This document shows, one piece after another, positions 33,617-46,981 of a DNA stretch of 64,000 nt. Position 1 is the first letter of the stretch, and each line of letters begins with the position of its first letter. Location of the stretch: the NCBI GenBank assembly GCA_006503535.1, contig QYRS01000007.1, forward strand, positions 1,674,001 through 1,738,000, written 5' to 3'. The stretch is from Arthrinium phaeospermum (lineage: Eukaryota; Ascomycota; Sordariomycetes; Amphisphaeriales; Apiosporaceae). Made by a program: the position numbers and the translations under genes. The notes below the pieces were generated by a model that worked only from the letters and a program-made list of their open reading frames with translations, did no database searches and was not told the DNA's origin.

Positions 33617-36430
33617 GGGATTCCTCAACGAGCGTTTGCGACATCGTTCGCCATCTGTGTAACGTTCGATCTGCGACCCGATCCCTCATTCGCCAGCAGA
33701 CCTGACCTTTGTCCCACGGGATAAGGAGGTTATATATTGGTAATCCATTTCAGGGTAAGGGTTACGCGCAGCTTTGATATCGATCTGGTCAATGTCCAGC
33801 TATGGACCGCTTCCCAGGAGAGGCTGTGATATGCGCCGAAGACGTCGAGCCGTCCGGCCTATCTGTCTGCTTAAATCGAGTGTCGTTTGGCAGGACGCGA
33901 GACGGTTACTGCGCAGTCTACACTGGTCCCGACTACTGGATCTTGGACTTGATTGCTGTGCTCGCCCTTCATCATGTCATACAGCAATGTGGTCACTATG
34001 CCTCTTCAGAACAGCCATAAGAGTTTTGGGGTGTTTCTTTGTGCTGGGTCTCCACGGCTTGCAATGGGTGGACAGTCTGCTGTCATCGGCCAAGCTATTA
34101 GTCTCAGGCCGCAGCCAACAGATTGTCAGGGCATGACTGGCTAGAGGTCTTGGTGCTTCAAAAGCCGCCCCAGTGTCTAATAAGGGGCATGCCCACCAAG
34201 CTCTGGAAATTAGACAAAGGCTTTCCGGATTATCTGCTCGGGCTTACGAGATCCCGTAGGAGGTATAGCCGCCTTTCGCAAGATTGGGCAGGATATTCAA
34301 GGGCAGACACCTCTTGTCGACGAACCTGGTAGATATCACCCAGGTGGACGCGATACAAGGGTGTTGTCCAGCGTGGGCTGAGATGCATTGGGAGAACCAC
34401 TTGTTGCGTCAGTGGGACGGCTTATGTTGATGATATCGCCACGGCCACAGCCGAGTAGTCTTGGGATTAAGAAGACATCAATACAAACGGCGCAAACACG
34501 CCATTGCTCGCAATCATGATCTCGTTAGATTACTTGACCATTTGAAGTTCATTCAGCTCAGTGACGAATTTGCTGTCTACCGTTGAAGACATGCGAAGCA
34601 GGACTCATGTTGTGTACGTGAATGTCGAAGGGGTCGAGATGGTAACGTTGGGTGAGTAACAACAAGGCATCTCTTGGAGCAGTAACATATCAGCGTTGAT
34701 CCTACGTCCGAATTATTGGGAACGCTGATTGGATTAGTACACAATCGTGGTAGATGAGGCATGCTGTAAAGAGTTACCAATCTACAGTTGATGAACCTGC
34801 TGATGTCCAGAACCGAACGAGCCCCTGACCTGCAGCTTTGAGTAGATAACAGGCCTTGGAGACTCCCAAGCACATCCTCGGGTTCCTGGTCTAGGTCTTC
34901 CAGGGCAAGGCAGATGTAAACACCCGCCGGTTCAAGTCGCCCCTATAGTGCGAGCGCGAACTCCTTGCTCGGCAGTCTATTCTTCGCATTGCCGAGCTGG
35001 AGCATATCGCCCCCGTAGTACCTACCAAACATGCTTGCTGTCACCAGTGGAGTGAAGCAGTTCGTGGTCCCGCAGAATGGCGATGTTCGAAATGGGCGTA
35101 TTGGTGACCTCCTACCCGAAAGCTCTGCGTCGAGGCAAGGAGAACTTCTCTCTGTAAAGAATATTCGCACGTAGTCTTTTATCGTCCCGTCGGCCAACAT
35201 GTTGGAACATGAGTCGCTGCCGTCTACCTGAAGATGAGGCCTACAGTGTTGAAACCGCGCGATGGACAGCTCCTCGACATGGGCCATGAACGTGAAGGCT
35301 GACCGAGTTGCAAACCGTCGTACAAACCAGAGTGTTAATCTAGTCTACGGGATCATCTGCTATGTTGCCCCCAGACAGCTGGTGACTCAGAACATGAGCC
35401 CACTGCTGGCATACCGACACCACTCAAGTTCCTACTAAGTTTCGCGGCTCTCTCGTTTTTCACTCTCGAGTGCGAGGTCATCGATGATATCAGTGTCTAC
35501 TCATTGCATGCCATCAGGGTGAGAGCATATCGACCAACGATTACGAAAACATTTCGCATGCCGGAGCGGACGGAGTATTGTCACCTGCACTGGACCTTGG
35601 AGCATTGCCTGGCAAAATTGCCAATGGCGTGTCCAAGCTCATGGATACCAACGCTCAAGAGCAAAGTCAGGGTGACCCGTTCCCGCCTCCTTTCATCTTG
35701 CTGGCAGGCGTCTACAGAAAATGTGTGGAGGCGTCTGCTACCACCTATTTAACTCGTATATTCTAAATCCAGAGACTATCTAAATACCGATAATAGAGTG
35801 TTCGACGGGTTTGTTTTACGGTTCTACAAGGCTGGATCCCGCTACAGTAAACCTTTGGAGACTCAGTTCCCCTATTCACGCTCGCAGTACTACAATAAGA
35901 TCCAAGGCAGTCGTTGTTCCCATTGGTGAACACGCACCACTCTGGACTTACCCCTAGTCTGCTACCCAAGCGTTCACGTTCTAGACATTGAGCAGTCCGA
36001 ACGGCTCGATGTTACGTTGTATAGATCCGTTTATTCGACTGTATCAATGAATGTCCCATAACAGCCGAGACAGGTGTCCCCAACAACTGCTTCCTTCGCC
36101 CATCCTACCGCTCAAAAAGGCTCAGAGTAAACATCGTGTAGTCATTATACATCACCTTCACTGGTTTGATATCGATGAGGCGGTAATAACAGTTTCAACG
36201 TAACGATACAAGCCAGCTCATTACCTGCTGCCCTGTAGTCCCTCTCACGATACCATCGTCGAAGTGGGAATCCCATACTGGTTCCCCATTCCTTGGCAGA
36301 CGGATGGTGGGAGAAAAAGCAAGTATACTGATATGCTGCCGCCACCGCAAGGGTCCGAGATGATAGACAGCCACCAAGCCAAATAGAGCTGAGATCTGTC
36401 TCGGATTCCCAACGCTCGGGAATGCCTCCG
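33617..36430. other. gene-free stretch with coding-like fragments
   Basis: I find no gene with convincing splice structure. Several short stretches look protein-like. A + strand reading at 35521-35766 includes ENISHAGADGVLSPALDLG, then PPPFILLAGVYRKC and a stop. A further + reading near 35040-35160 includes KQFVVPQNGDVRNGRIGDLL. These could be remnants of a decayed gene or exons of a gene scrambled by indels. No family is recognised. Confidence 0.35.
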
Positions 36431-38494
36431 AATGGATGGCGGGCGAGGTAGCCGGATCACCAGGAGCGATCTATCGATTTTGGGGGTCCCAGATGCGCAG
36501 GAACATGAACGACCCCCAGACCCCTGTTTCGGCGCCCACAGCTTTTTCCGAACAAGACAATTGATCTCAACAATCCATGACAACATGGCTCTGAGACCGC
36601 ATCGGAACCTATTCCACCCAGTAGTAGGCAGACAGCGTTCACCCCCAACGACGATCTATCGATATCGAGTGCCGCAACCCTCAAGCTCATGCAGGGACAG
36701 TCCCCATCTGAGACCTACCTATCTGCCGCGCAACCTACGGCCGCTCGCACCACACCATCCAAATTGCGAGGTGCAGTTTCGCGGGGGAGCATTTCGTCGT
36801 CCCCTTGCCGCTCCCCCTGAGCCCCCCAGGACGCTCGAAGCAGTTTGCCCCAGACGTTGTGCCCAATCACCCAACCCCCGGAACTCGGGGGAAAACGCCA
36901 CGCCCTGCGGGTTTGTGGAGGATCAAAGAGAGGAAAAGAAAAAAGAAAACAAGCATTCCAAGTCAAGGTAAGAGTTTGCGGTTCCCCCTCCCCCCGTTTG
37001 GACTGGCGATTGCCACGTCGTCATCTCACTGCTCTGATTGGCTTCTCCCTGGAGTTCCCTCCCACACGGGTATCGTTCCGGTCAGGATCACAAGCATTAG
37101 CCAAGCCAGACATCGATCGCCATCATCGACCCGCCTCGTGGCGTTTCCGCAAGGCTGGTGGGTAGTTCGGAGACTAAAAGAAGAAGAAGGAAAGAAAGAA
37201 GAAAAGAAGACAGACATTATGACCGCGGTGGCCTCTAGGTAGAGGAAGAAGACGAAGAGAACAGGATTGCCAGCGGGAGGGAGGGAGAGGGGAAACCCCC
37301 TTCCCCAGCCTGCCGTCCTTTTCATCATCCCGCTCCCGCAACGTCTATCATCACGCAAAATGAGGTGGAGAGATTATGGGGATATTGTCATTTGCTTCTT
37401 TCACCCCGTGGGGAAGAGCTGTGATCTACTCTCACTCCATGGGCAGCAGCAGCAGTACGCCCCTTGCAAGCCTCGATCGAGGGTCAAGGGAACTCCCCCC
37501 TTATTTTCTCGCCTGCATAATTACAGCAAGATCACAAAGCCCGTCGAACTGGCAGATCCGCCACTGGTGTCTTTTGAATTTGCTTTTCCTTCGGCCCGGG
37601 ACTCGATCCCGACGTGCTTCCGCATGCAATGGTGATCGGGGGTGCGTGTGTCTCCCTCGACGGTACATGTGGCTTTCTAGGGGGAAGGGGGAAAATATTA
37701 ACTCGCGAGATAAAATTGGGTTGAATTGATCTGTTATTGTTTATTCCTATTTTTCTTCTTCTTGTATCTTTCCTCCCTCCCCTGCTCTGCGATAATATCA
37801 TTTTCTGAGTTCGCGACCGTTTCTTTTCTGACGCTGCTAGGTAGACTGATGACCTGGGTAAGCTTATTGTTTCTCTTCCCACGCCCAATCCATGTTTCTG
37901 CCCGGTCTGCTTCCCCGGATTCACCTGATCGCGCTATAGTAGCACACAACCTTGCTCGATCACCCGTCAGCTGACGGGACCAGTGGCTTTCTGCGTACCT
38001 TGCATCGAAAAGGAGGGGGAATGACGGTCCCATGCCCTGTGCGTCGATTATGCATCAGGAATTGGAAATGCAATATGCCACACCAAAGCACCGACATTGT
38101 CTCATTCCTTCGGAGGGGTTTTGTCACCATCGTTGATGATCCTGCAGTGTGCCCCAGGAAGGTATGCTGCCATGCCATCATGCCCTCCTCCCCGAGACGC
38201 TCCCTCGCCAGAGCGAACAGCCTCGAGCGTAGAACCCTATAGGTTATGCCACGGCGAACGCGGGAGGAGCTTGCTCTGCTCGGCTCCCCTACCTGAACGA
38301 ACTTAGGCAGGTACGTGGTGGTAAGAGACAGGGTACCTAGCTGCTGACGCTCACATGCTGCGCATATGACAAAGCTTGGTTCGCAGAGCAAGCCACCGCG
38401 ATGCTGTCTCCCCTACCATCAACGCCTTCCGTCGGTTAGCGTACCGACGAAACCGCCTCCCCTGACAAGAGGGACAGCCGAACGTTCGGATATC

Positions 38495-38575
38495 TACGGC
38501 CGTGACTCAATTGCCGATCGATCGGGGCTCGATATGGCGATTATTTACTGCTCAATCGCATGAGTCACGGCCGTA
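38495..38575. repeat. 15-bp perfect inverted repeat containing two TGACTCA sites
   Basis: TACGGCCGTGACTCA at 38495-38509 is matched by its exact reverse complement at 38561-38575, with 51 bp between. Each arm contains TGACTCA, the consensus for Gcn4/CPC-1 and AP-1-type bZIP factors. The arms could be a paired regulatory element or ends of a tiny foldback element. No flanking target-site duplication is evident. Confidence 0.85.
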
Positions 38576-41500
38576 TTCGATTGATTGCCCCTAATTGGGG
38601 CAACAGATGGACCTCACGAGCCTCGAAGATACCACCTTGAGAGGCATCTGTAAGGAGCTGCATCTAGTAGAAAGGAGCCGCCGTTTTCTTGCTCCCACCG
38701 ATGCTATCCACCTAACTTGCTCTCGTGCGGTGGTGAGCGAGTTGCTCGTGACAAAAACGCCGACACCCTGCCCATGGAGTGAGTGCATTGCGTTACCCCT
38801 ACCGTTCGTCGCTGGCGGCATGGCGTAGCTTCTTCCTCTCATACTTTCCTACCCCAGAAACTCTCTTCCTCCTGCAAGTGAGGGAAAAAGAGGGCCTTCC
38901 CCCTCCCGCGGGCGGACTTTTGGCGTTGGGCACATACATGATGAGGGAAGAAGGAAAACGGTAGCACTCGCGGCCTCGTGCTCCTTCTCATGTAAGCAGG
39001 AAGAAAAGCCGCCTGGGGCTAAGAAGAGGCAATTGATACGAGGTTCTTGGGAAGAGAAGCAGGAGATAGTTTGCATGCACGTAGCTTCTTTCCTAACGCT
39101 AAAGTGTTACCTACCGGAACGCATTTTCTGCTGGTTCGACTGACTGACTCCCAATCCCATTTCCGATAAATCCAGCTCGTGTTTGGTGGTGTTGTTATGT
39201 CATTGTCGCTCGATGCACCCGCCACCTACCCAAGGGGCGCCCGCACCGAATGGACGAACGACCGCACGGCAGTACATCCGCCGGCTCCTCCTTGGAGATT
39301 TTAGTACCCGTATGCCACGATCTAATGGGGGGCGCGGGTAACAGAGAGTCCACCCCATCCCAAGCGTCAGAGCTAGCGAAGACAGAATATGGAGCCCACG
39401 AAGAAGGAAAGAAAAAATATTTATTATTAAAAAACTCGAGTAAGGAAGGCAGTCCCAGAACAAATAGATAAAATAATAATCAGCGATTAATACAATAAAT
39501 TGAGCCGCAACCCTTTTTTCCCTTCCCTTTCCCGCAGCAGGTCACCACTATTAAACTTAGTTATGTAACATAACACATAACGGTGGCTTGCATTATCCAC
39601 ATCCAGCAGGACTTGGAGTTCAGTGGCAGGAAACATCAGGAATGGATGCAGATCCAAATGCAAGAAGAACAAAATAATGAAACTCGATGCTCTAGACCAA
39701 CGGGAGTTGTGTTCAAAGCGGGAAGAGACGACATACCTAGAGAGCAGATAAGTTGTACATACTACTACCACTACTCACTGCCTGCCAACGAACCCCCCTT
39801 CCTCCCGTGATGACACCATCCATTGCTGCAGCATACGGCCTGCCACACACCACAACGAATGGCTAGGCAATGCACGATGACGCCGTGATGTTCCAATGAG
39901 CCTCAAAAGTCTAGGTCCTTCGGCAGACAGGCCTGGGCTACTACAGCCGCAAAATGCAACGCAACCACACACTCACACACTCACACACAAGCAGCTCGGA
40001 TAGGCTCCCCGACGCCGATCATCTTCCTCTTCATTATTTATTCTTGCACGTCACATGCGTGCATTAAAGCGATAGATAGTGAACATTAAGAAAAATACAC
40101 ATGCAACTATTCTTGATACACGGCACACTACGGAATTGCGACCGATTGATTCACCTATAGGCATTCAATGCAACCTCCCACTACCCAAAAATTGGAGGCT
40201 GGAACGAGGAGCTTCCGCGAAATTACCTGTCATAAAAGTGCACCACCACCTAATCAATAGTAAGAATGCAGGTGCACTATCACCACATATACACACATGG
40301 ATAGCCGTGCATGCCACAAGAGTAGTGGCAGCAATCAATCAATACCTACCTAGTAGCCAGCAGCAAGCAAGTAGCTTCGGCCGCAACGGCCTTGTTCTTC
40401 CATTGTCGGGACGCAGTCCGCCGCTAGCCAATAACTGGCACGTGGTTTCAACATCGTTCAATACCAGGCCGCCAGACCAGGAAATAAGAAAGATCAATTT
40501 CGCCCGTTAGCAGGCACATAGCACAGTCCGTAGGCATCATTTGACCGGGTTGCTGACTAGCTACGGGCGTTGACAGGCCAGGTTGCCTCCCTCTAAGCGC
40601 ACAAAGTACTTTTTAGATCCCGGATAGGGGGGAGCACACGAGACGCGATTGAATAATGACAAAGGCGATACTTGGTTGTAGATGCCATTCGAGAAATAGA
40701 GTTTTTGTGGCCAAGAACATACTGAGATCAGCATGCGATATTCAGGGCGTGGAGAGGTGTGGTGGTGCGTTCCGTTACACACACAGAGAGGCATGAACAC
40801 TTACCCCTCAGGAAACCCCTCATTGCACATTGACCAAGCACCACACTTTTGCACATGGGGTTTCGTCACGCGTGGGGGAAAAGATTTTTTATCTCTCTTT
40901 TTGGTTGCTTGAAACTTGTAGCACGCGCCCAACGTAATCCCTCCCCTTCATTAACAAGGGTTTTTTTATTCTATGTGACCTGTAAAATCCCGGCATGCAT
41001 GAAGAATGTATAGAACGAACAGGCAGGTCAGACGAACCTGCAGTAATCCATTTGTCATCTCTCGGCGGCTTTCTGGAGACCCTGACCCCCCTGATGCGTA
41101 TACCTCAGCCTTGAGCCCAAGGTGGGACTGGCGTGTATGTACTTACCTACTTGACTTGGCTGGGCCCTGGAGTGTGTCTGTGACTGATTGAATCGCCATG
41201 CGCCATGCGCCAACGGATAGAGGACCGCTTGGCGGTGCAGATTGGGCGGTGCATGATCCGAACTGGCTGGCCGTGGCTGGAACTGCCGCATCGGGTCTAG
41301 ATGCCAAGAGTTCCGTAGAAGCCTTCCAGAAGGAAGTGTGGGGGAAGAGCGAGAGAAGAGCGGGGCGCCGAAATTCAATCGCCTGGGCTTGTTGGATCAA
41401 TCAGAATGCAGCAAAACTAGAAAGTGCCTAGAAAAGAACCGACCGGCCGGACCACAGGTGAACCGGCAATGCTGGGGTGGTTCCTTAGGCCCGGTAAAGT

Positions 41501-43943
41501 AGGCTAGGAGGCTAGGCAGGCAGCCCACACGCCCACTGCCTTAAACGGGCTCCAACTTGTGCTCCAACACCTCCAAGTACTGTAGTACCGAGCCAGGCCG
41601 ACATGGTACGTCGAAAAGGACCGATCAGCATGGGCTTTTCTTACCACTTTGCGGACCGAGGATAGACAGGATGCTGGAGTAGCAGGAAATCAAGGAAAAA
41701 ATCGGGATATTCAGGCACAGCACGATAAATGGTTGCGTAAACTGATGCAATCGATCAGCCAATCACGATCGGCAGATTTCACCTCAAACCGCGACCTGCA
41801 TCGAGGCTCTACCTATCCTTCAATCCTCACCAGCCAGAGCCAGCCAGAGCGACTGAAAGGGACTGAAGGCCGTGGTCCAATGGGCGCGCAGCCTGCGCAC
41901 CTTTCTGACACTTTGGCCCAGGCCGGACACTGGAGCGCAAAAGCTGCCGGCGTAGCAGAGCCTGTTAGCAGCGACCAACCACAGGCCGGATACTCTGTCA
42001 TCTTACCTCCGGGGCAATATTACTGGTCAATGGGGTGAGAATAAGTGGCCGTTGCGAAGCCCGATTTCCACGCTCTATCAAACCTCCGACGTAGCACCAA
42101 GATCACTGCTGGCCGGCTCCATTCACTCACGTCAGCGTCAGCGGCACCCGCTCAAAACCAATATATGATGATTAAGGGGGTAGGTGATTAGAGAATGGTG
42201 TGGTCGGTGGTATTGTTTCCGGCCGTTGCACGTGGATACGGGCCTATGGCGGTGTCCAGCGAGAGAGAAAATACACACATGTCAATATCGCGATGAAACT
42301 TTCGATCTGGGCCAACAGCCGAAAAATGGATGGGGCCGGCCTTGCTGTCTGCCGTCCCCCCTACTAGCCATCGCTTGACCGATCGCCGCGCGGCCCTCCA
42401 GATGAGCTGTTTCGAGAAGAAGGAAAATTGTACAAGTAGACTAAAAAGAGGTGGGCGATACGGTGAAGTGCAGGAAATTAAGCGACGCGATAATGGAGGC
42501 ACTCCGGAGAGCCACTCACGGCCCCCGAGACGGTCCCTCCTTCTTGGTGGTTTGGCCCAATCCGCTTGGCTGGCAATTTTCCGCGCCTATCCCGCTGGGC
42601 GACGGCGCCGACGCCTCAATGCACACCTACCGATTTGTGCATCGAAATGGACTGAGAAGGGTCAATAGTATCGAGCGCAAACCATGGGCGGCATAGGGTT
42701 TTCTGGGGTTGAACAAGGTCAATCGCTGTAAACCACAGGTGCCGTCTCCTCCGTCCGGGGGTTGGATATTATCTCTACCTGCCACCCGTGCCAGCTGTTT
42801 TTTTTTCCCCGGTTGAAAGTCGGTGTAGAGATAAAATGGCCTTTCAGCTTCCAGCGAATTTTTCTATTCGTCGCATGGCCGATGCCAGACGATTAAAGGG
42901 TATCATTGCTAGCAAGGCCGCAGCTCTTGGGATTTTCGACGCCATTGCCATTTCATGGCTGCATGCATGTATGGCGTGGCGTGGCGTAGCGTACAAAGCA
43001 TGCCTCTAAACGCTCACACCAGTGCCAGTCAGCGCTCGCACACCTGCGGAAGATTACTAATTGGTAAACCGACCAGGGCCTACATCAATCAGACACCGAA
43101 TGTGAAGCCTTCGGTATATTCAGACTTACAGTGCATACGCGTTGCAGCCCAACCCGATGGAAGTCACTGACAGTCTAGGTTTGTCAATGGATTGATACTT
43201 GCTGTGTCTTCCTCAATCCCCTGTTTCAACAACCCCTCACTCGGCGCCTGAGTGAGTCACAACAACAACAACTCATCAATTGAGACTCGAGAGCGCGTGT
43301 GACAGACCCGTGGGCGCGGGGTAGCAAAGTTGGAGGAGGGAATTTCGAAAGCTTGCCCCTCACCACCATGCCTGCCTACATACTAACGCCTTGATGCCTA
43401 CCTACCTACCTAAACTACCTAGTCACTACAGGAAACTGGAGCATATACGTCGTATCTTCTTCACACACAAGCATTAATGAATTCCATGTCATCCAAGTGG
43501 TGGATGACGACCCGAGCGTGTCGCCGGCGCGTCAAATTACCTTCGTCATCACAGCCGGGCTGCCTTGAAATAATATGCAACCACATATTGCATCATGTAC
43601 CTATGCGGCGCAGGCATGTAGGCCCTATCCTCGTGCATGCGCACGCAGGTTTTCTTTCTTTCTCGCCGGGCAGGGGTGGTTGCGATATTTTTTAATTCCT
43701 TGGGAGGTGGTGGAAACCAAAAGTTCCCCGAACGGTATAGAGAAATTCATGCGTCCCTCTTTTGGCGCGCGCACGTTTCGTGATATGGGGACTTGTATAT
43801 TTGTCCGCAAAGTGTGGAGATGTTCATGTTATAGTCTAGATGGCATAGAGAAGGAAAACACGCAAGGCGGTGAACTCGTGTCGTTTCTTCGTCGTGCTAT
43901 TATGTAAGTAACCTATACGCTTTTAGCAAGCATTAGCCACAGT

Positions 43944-43961
43944 ACGATCGTATACGATCGT
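43944..43961. repeat. 18-bp perfect palindrome ACGATCGTATACGATCGT
   Basis: The sequence is identical to its reverse complement over 18 bp and is also a direct repeat of TACGATCG two bases apart. It stands alone in the gene-free region. A binding site for a dimeric or tetrameric protein is possible; nothing else is known from sequence. Confidence 0.85.
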
Positions 43962-46900
43962 GGCCGTGGGAGGGTCAACTAAGCTCTTGGCTGGCGATGG
44001 CGGACAGACGACGGCAGATCGAAAGGCTGCCGGCCAATGGTGGATACCCAGCATCGACCGTTGGCAGATTATTCTGGCGGACGACAAGGCACCAGATCAC
44101 CTTATCCATCAACACCAGACCAAGCTGTGTGTAATTGGTATACAGAAGACAGATCAGTACAGATAGAGAGGGTACCGTGGGCTCTCCACCTGTTCTAGGT
44201 CGCCATGGAACAATCTTGCACTGATCGCAAATTGGGGCTGGGCTGTGCTGCCTGGGGTCGATTCCAGTTATTCCAAGTCGTCGTCGCCGCCGTTTTGTCG
44301 AAATGCTTCGTGGGCGCTCCGCTGTAGGCTACATACTGGATACTGGAGAACGCCATCTGATGTTGTTTGACAGTCAGCTCACTGACAAGAAGAACTGACT
44401 GGAGCGGTCAGCGATCAATCAGCTCCCTGTGTCCAGTGCTGGATGGAGCTTCCAGCAGGCATCATCCTGTGAAGAGGGCGGCATGCGCGTCGCATAGTCT
44501 TTCCACAAGGAGCAGTCAGCGGTACAGTATACTCTGCCTTCTAGCCGTATTATTAGCAAATGAAACTCGGGATTGCCATCAGCTTGTATACCGATATTCT
44601 CCAGCTTTTCTGATTTGCGCCGGCAGGTGACCGCCAAGGGTCCTGATCCGCGCTGGCAAGTGCGTACGTGTATAGTCCACTTAGTAGGATGTATGCAGGC
44701 AGGTAGTAGTAATAATAGTAGTAATAGTAATAGCAAAATCACTATACCGATCTGTATACTCCGTACTTGGGCAACTAACTAGCTGCGTTGTACCTATGCT
44801 GGCAGAGGCTTAGGTATTGCCAGCCTCTGAGAGTGCTTACTACGATGGGTTTTACCGCCGCCAGCTTTGCCAGTAGACCAATGAGCGAAAAGATCCACTT
44901 GGGCTATACTTGGAGAGCTTTGGATTTTGATACAACGCGCGCCGATCAGGGTCTTGGAGATCTCCTAGCCCATGCCTAGCAGTGCATTCTCGGTCGCATC
45001 CCGTGAGCAAATTCGCTAGCATAAGGCCCATAGCCGAACGTAGGTAGGCGCTATGAATTGGAGGTGATAGATGATGGGCAACGCGTACCCCGTTAGTTAG
45101 CGAGTACCGCCAACCGCTGCTGCTGCGCTTGCTCGTTGAACCGATGGAATGCGGTTGACCATCACCAGACTGGGGGCATTTTTTTTTGTTGAGGGGGAGC
45201 GTGCCAAGTCAACAGCGAGGTCCGGCACGCACGCGGATGGTTTGTTGTAAGCGTTACTAACCTACTACCTACTTGGCATCGCATCTCCCGCCTTGCCTCG
45301 CCTTACTGCTGCTGCTGCTGACCGAAACCTCATCGGCTTTGCGGGATGGTAGCCCCACGTGCTGCACAGGAAGAAAGCAAGCAAGCATTCTTACCTACAG
45401 ATTTTCCTTCCTTCCTTTCTTCGTGCGTAACGCAGCTCGGCCCTTGCCTGGCCTGGCCATTCCTTGCATGCAGGGCGCGGAGAGTCTTGTCTAATGTAAT
45501 GTACTCACCAAAAATATGAGACATGCGGCAACGCATGCGCAATTGTTGTTTTTGTGTTGTGGTAGCCGTTTGCGGGGAGGGAAACTTGCCCATGGGGTAA
45601 AAGCGTACCTAACCAACTCTATCTAACTCCCTAAGTTCCTCGCTAGGAGGTAGGTAACCAACCTTCCATGAGTATTGGACAAGAGCCCAAAGGGTGACAC
45701 AAAAGAGAGAAAGAAGCGAAGTACATAATAAATCATGAATAAATTGATGGCATTAATGGCCTGGACTATTTGCACAGGCATCCGGTTATGCGTAGAAACT
45801 GAAAACATGCCATTCCAGGTGCCCGCATCCCTGGCCGAATGCCAACGGCTTGTCACGAGCCTCTCACATGTTTGCGTTTCCAGGCACATACGCACGCACA
45901 CGTACGGTTGTCGGTAGGTAGCACGTAGTACGGTAGTCGCTGTACCGCGGAAATCTAGATCCTCCAGGAGCAGCCTCTGGCTGTGATACGAAAACCTTAA
46001 AGAACATATCATGGTTACTTCGGATGGTATATCCTCGCGACATCCGACTGGCTACGTAGACTTCAACGGCGCCATGAACAGCCAGCAAGAAGTCATTGGC
46101 ATCGAGGAACGATTGGCAATGGTGGAATGCCGCTATTTTCATCCAATGGCGGAAGGGGGTTTCATCCATTTATGTGTGGCTGTCAGCTCGTGTCAGGCAG
46201 GGGCAGTCACAAGGAATCGGAACGAGTCAAGGGTGGTTTGATGGGAGTGCCATATGACAATTTTAATCTTGTTTTGATGTAGCTTTATCGAATTTTTCTA
46301 TGTTTTTGATCATAGATGCTTGCCTTTTTTTAATCCATCTTCCAGCTGAGCGAGCTGCTTGCGCATCTCCTCCGTATTGCGCACGTAGCAAAGTCTAGCA
46401 ACTCTTTGATGTGCGATGCCTCCATAAACATGCTTTCTGGTTCCGGCGGGCCTAGGGTTGCCCCTGTATCCCTTTGCCAAGAATAGACACTACCATTCTT
46501 TCGATGCGAAGCCCAGCTACCGTTCCAGGTAACTTCCAAAACCCAAAAATTCCCCAATCGGCGGGCAGTAAACCCAAAAAGAAACAGACATGGTATCATT
46601 TGAATTAGAGAACGCCGTTGTGTGCCCACGATGACGAGCCAATTTCCACCGGCATCGGTGGTGACCTGGCCAACTGATGGACGCCATTGTCCATCGAGTT
46701 ATGTCTCGCGTGTATGTGTGTGTTTGTGTGTGGTAGCCGCCTACCACCACGATAAAATGTAATGCTCGGTGTGATTAGGGCCTTATGATGTAAAATGCTG
46801 TACCATAAAGTCGCATTAATAGAACGCCGGCCGTGATGCGTGCAATAGGTATCTTCAGAAATCAACCACCTCGCAATGCAGTAATGTAGTGACAATGTAC

Positions 46901-46981
46901 AAGGCAGTCAAGTCTGCCGTAAAGTGTGTGCCGCAGTCGTGTGCGGTCTTTTGGTGGTGAGGTGCCGATGTGGTCGGCAAA

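Larger units (their letters stand above)
36431..46981. other. long apparently non-coding region, left of the DUF3295 gene
   Basis: About 10.5 kb without a convincing gene on either strand. The longest frame (36432-36971, 179 codons) is low-complexity Pro/Arg/Ser and unlike a protein family. It holds pyrimidine-rich runs (36985-37010, 37740-37780), a TACCTACC repeat near 43395-43420, a GTA/GTAATA microsatellite at 44703-44733 and a (CTG)5 run at 45306-45320. It also has one TACTCCGTA copy at 44757-44765 and the two inverted repeats listed separately. It could carry long regulatory DNA or non-coding transcripts. Confidence 0.5.

Noticed and set aside
34925..34945. B-box-like GGTTCAAGTCGCC
   Set aside because: No matching acceptor, D or anticodon stems around it, so it is not a tRNA.
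44250..44270. GGGTCGATTCC resembling a tRNA T-arm
   Set aside because: The flanking sequence does not fold into a cloverleaf.
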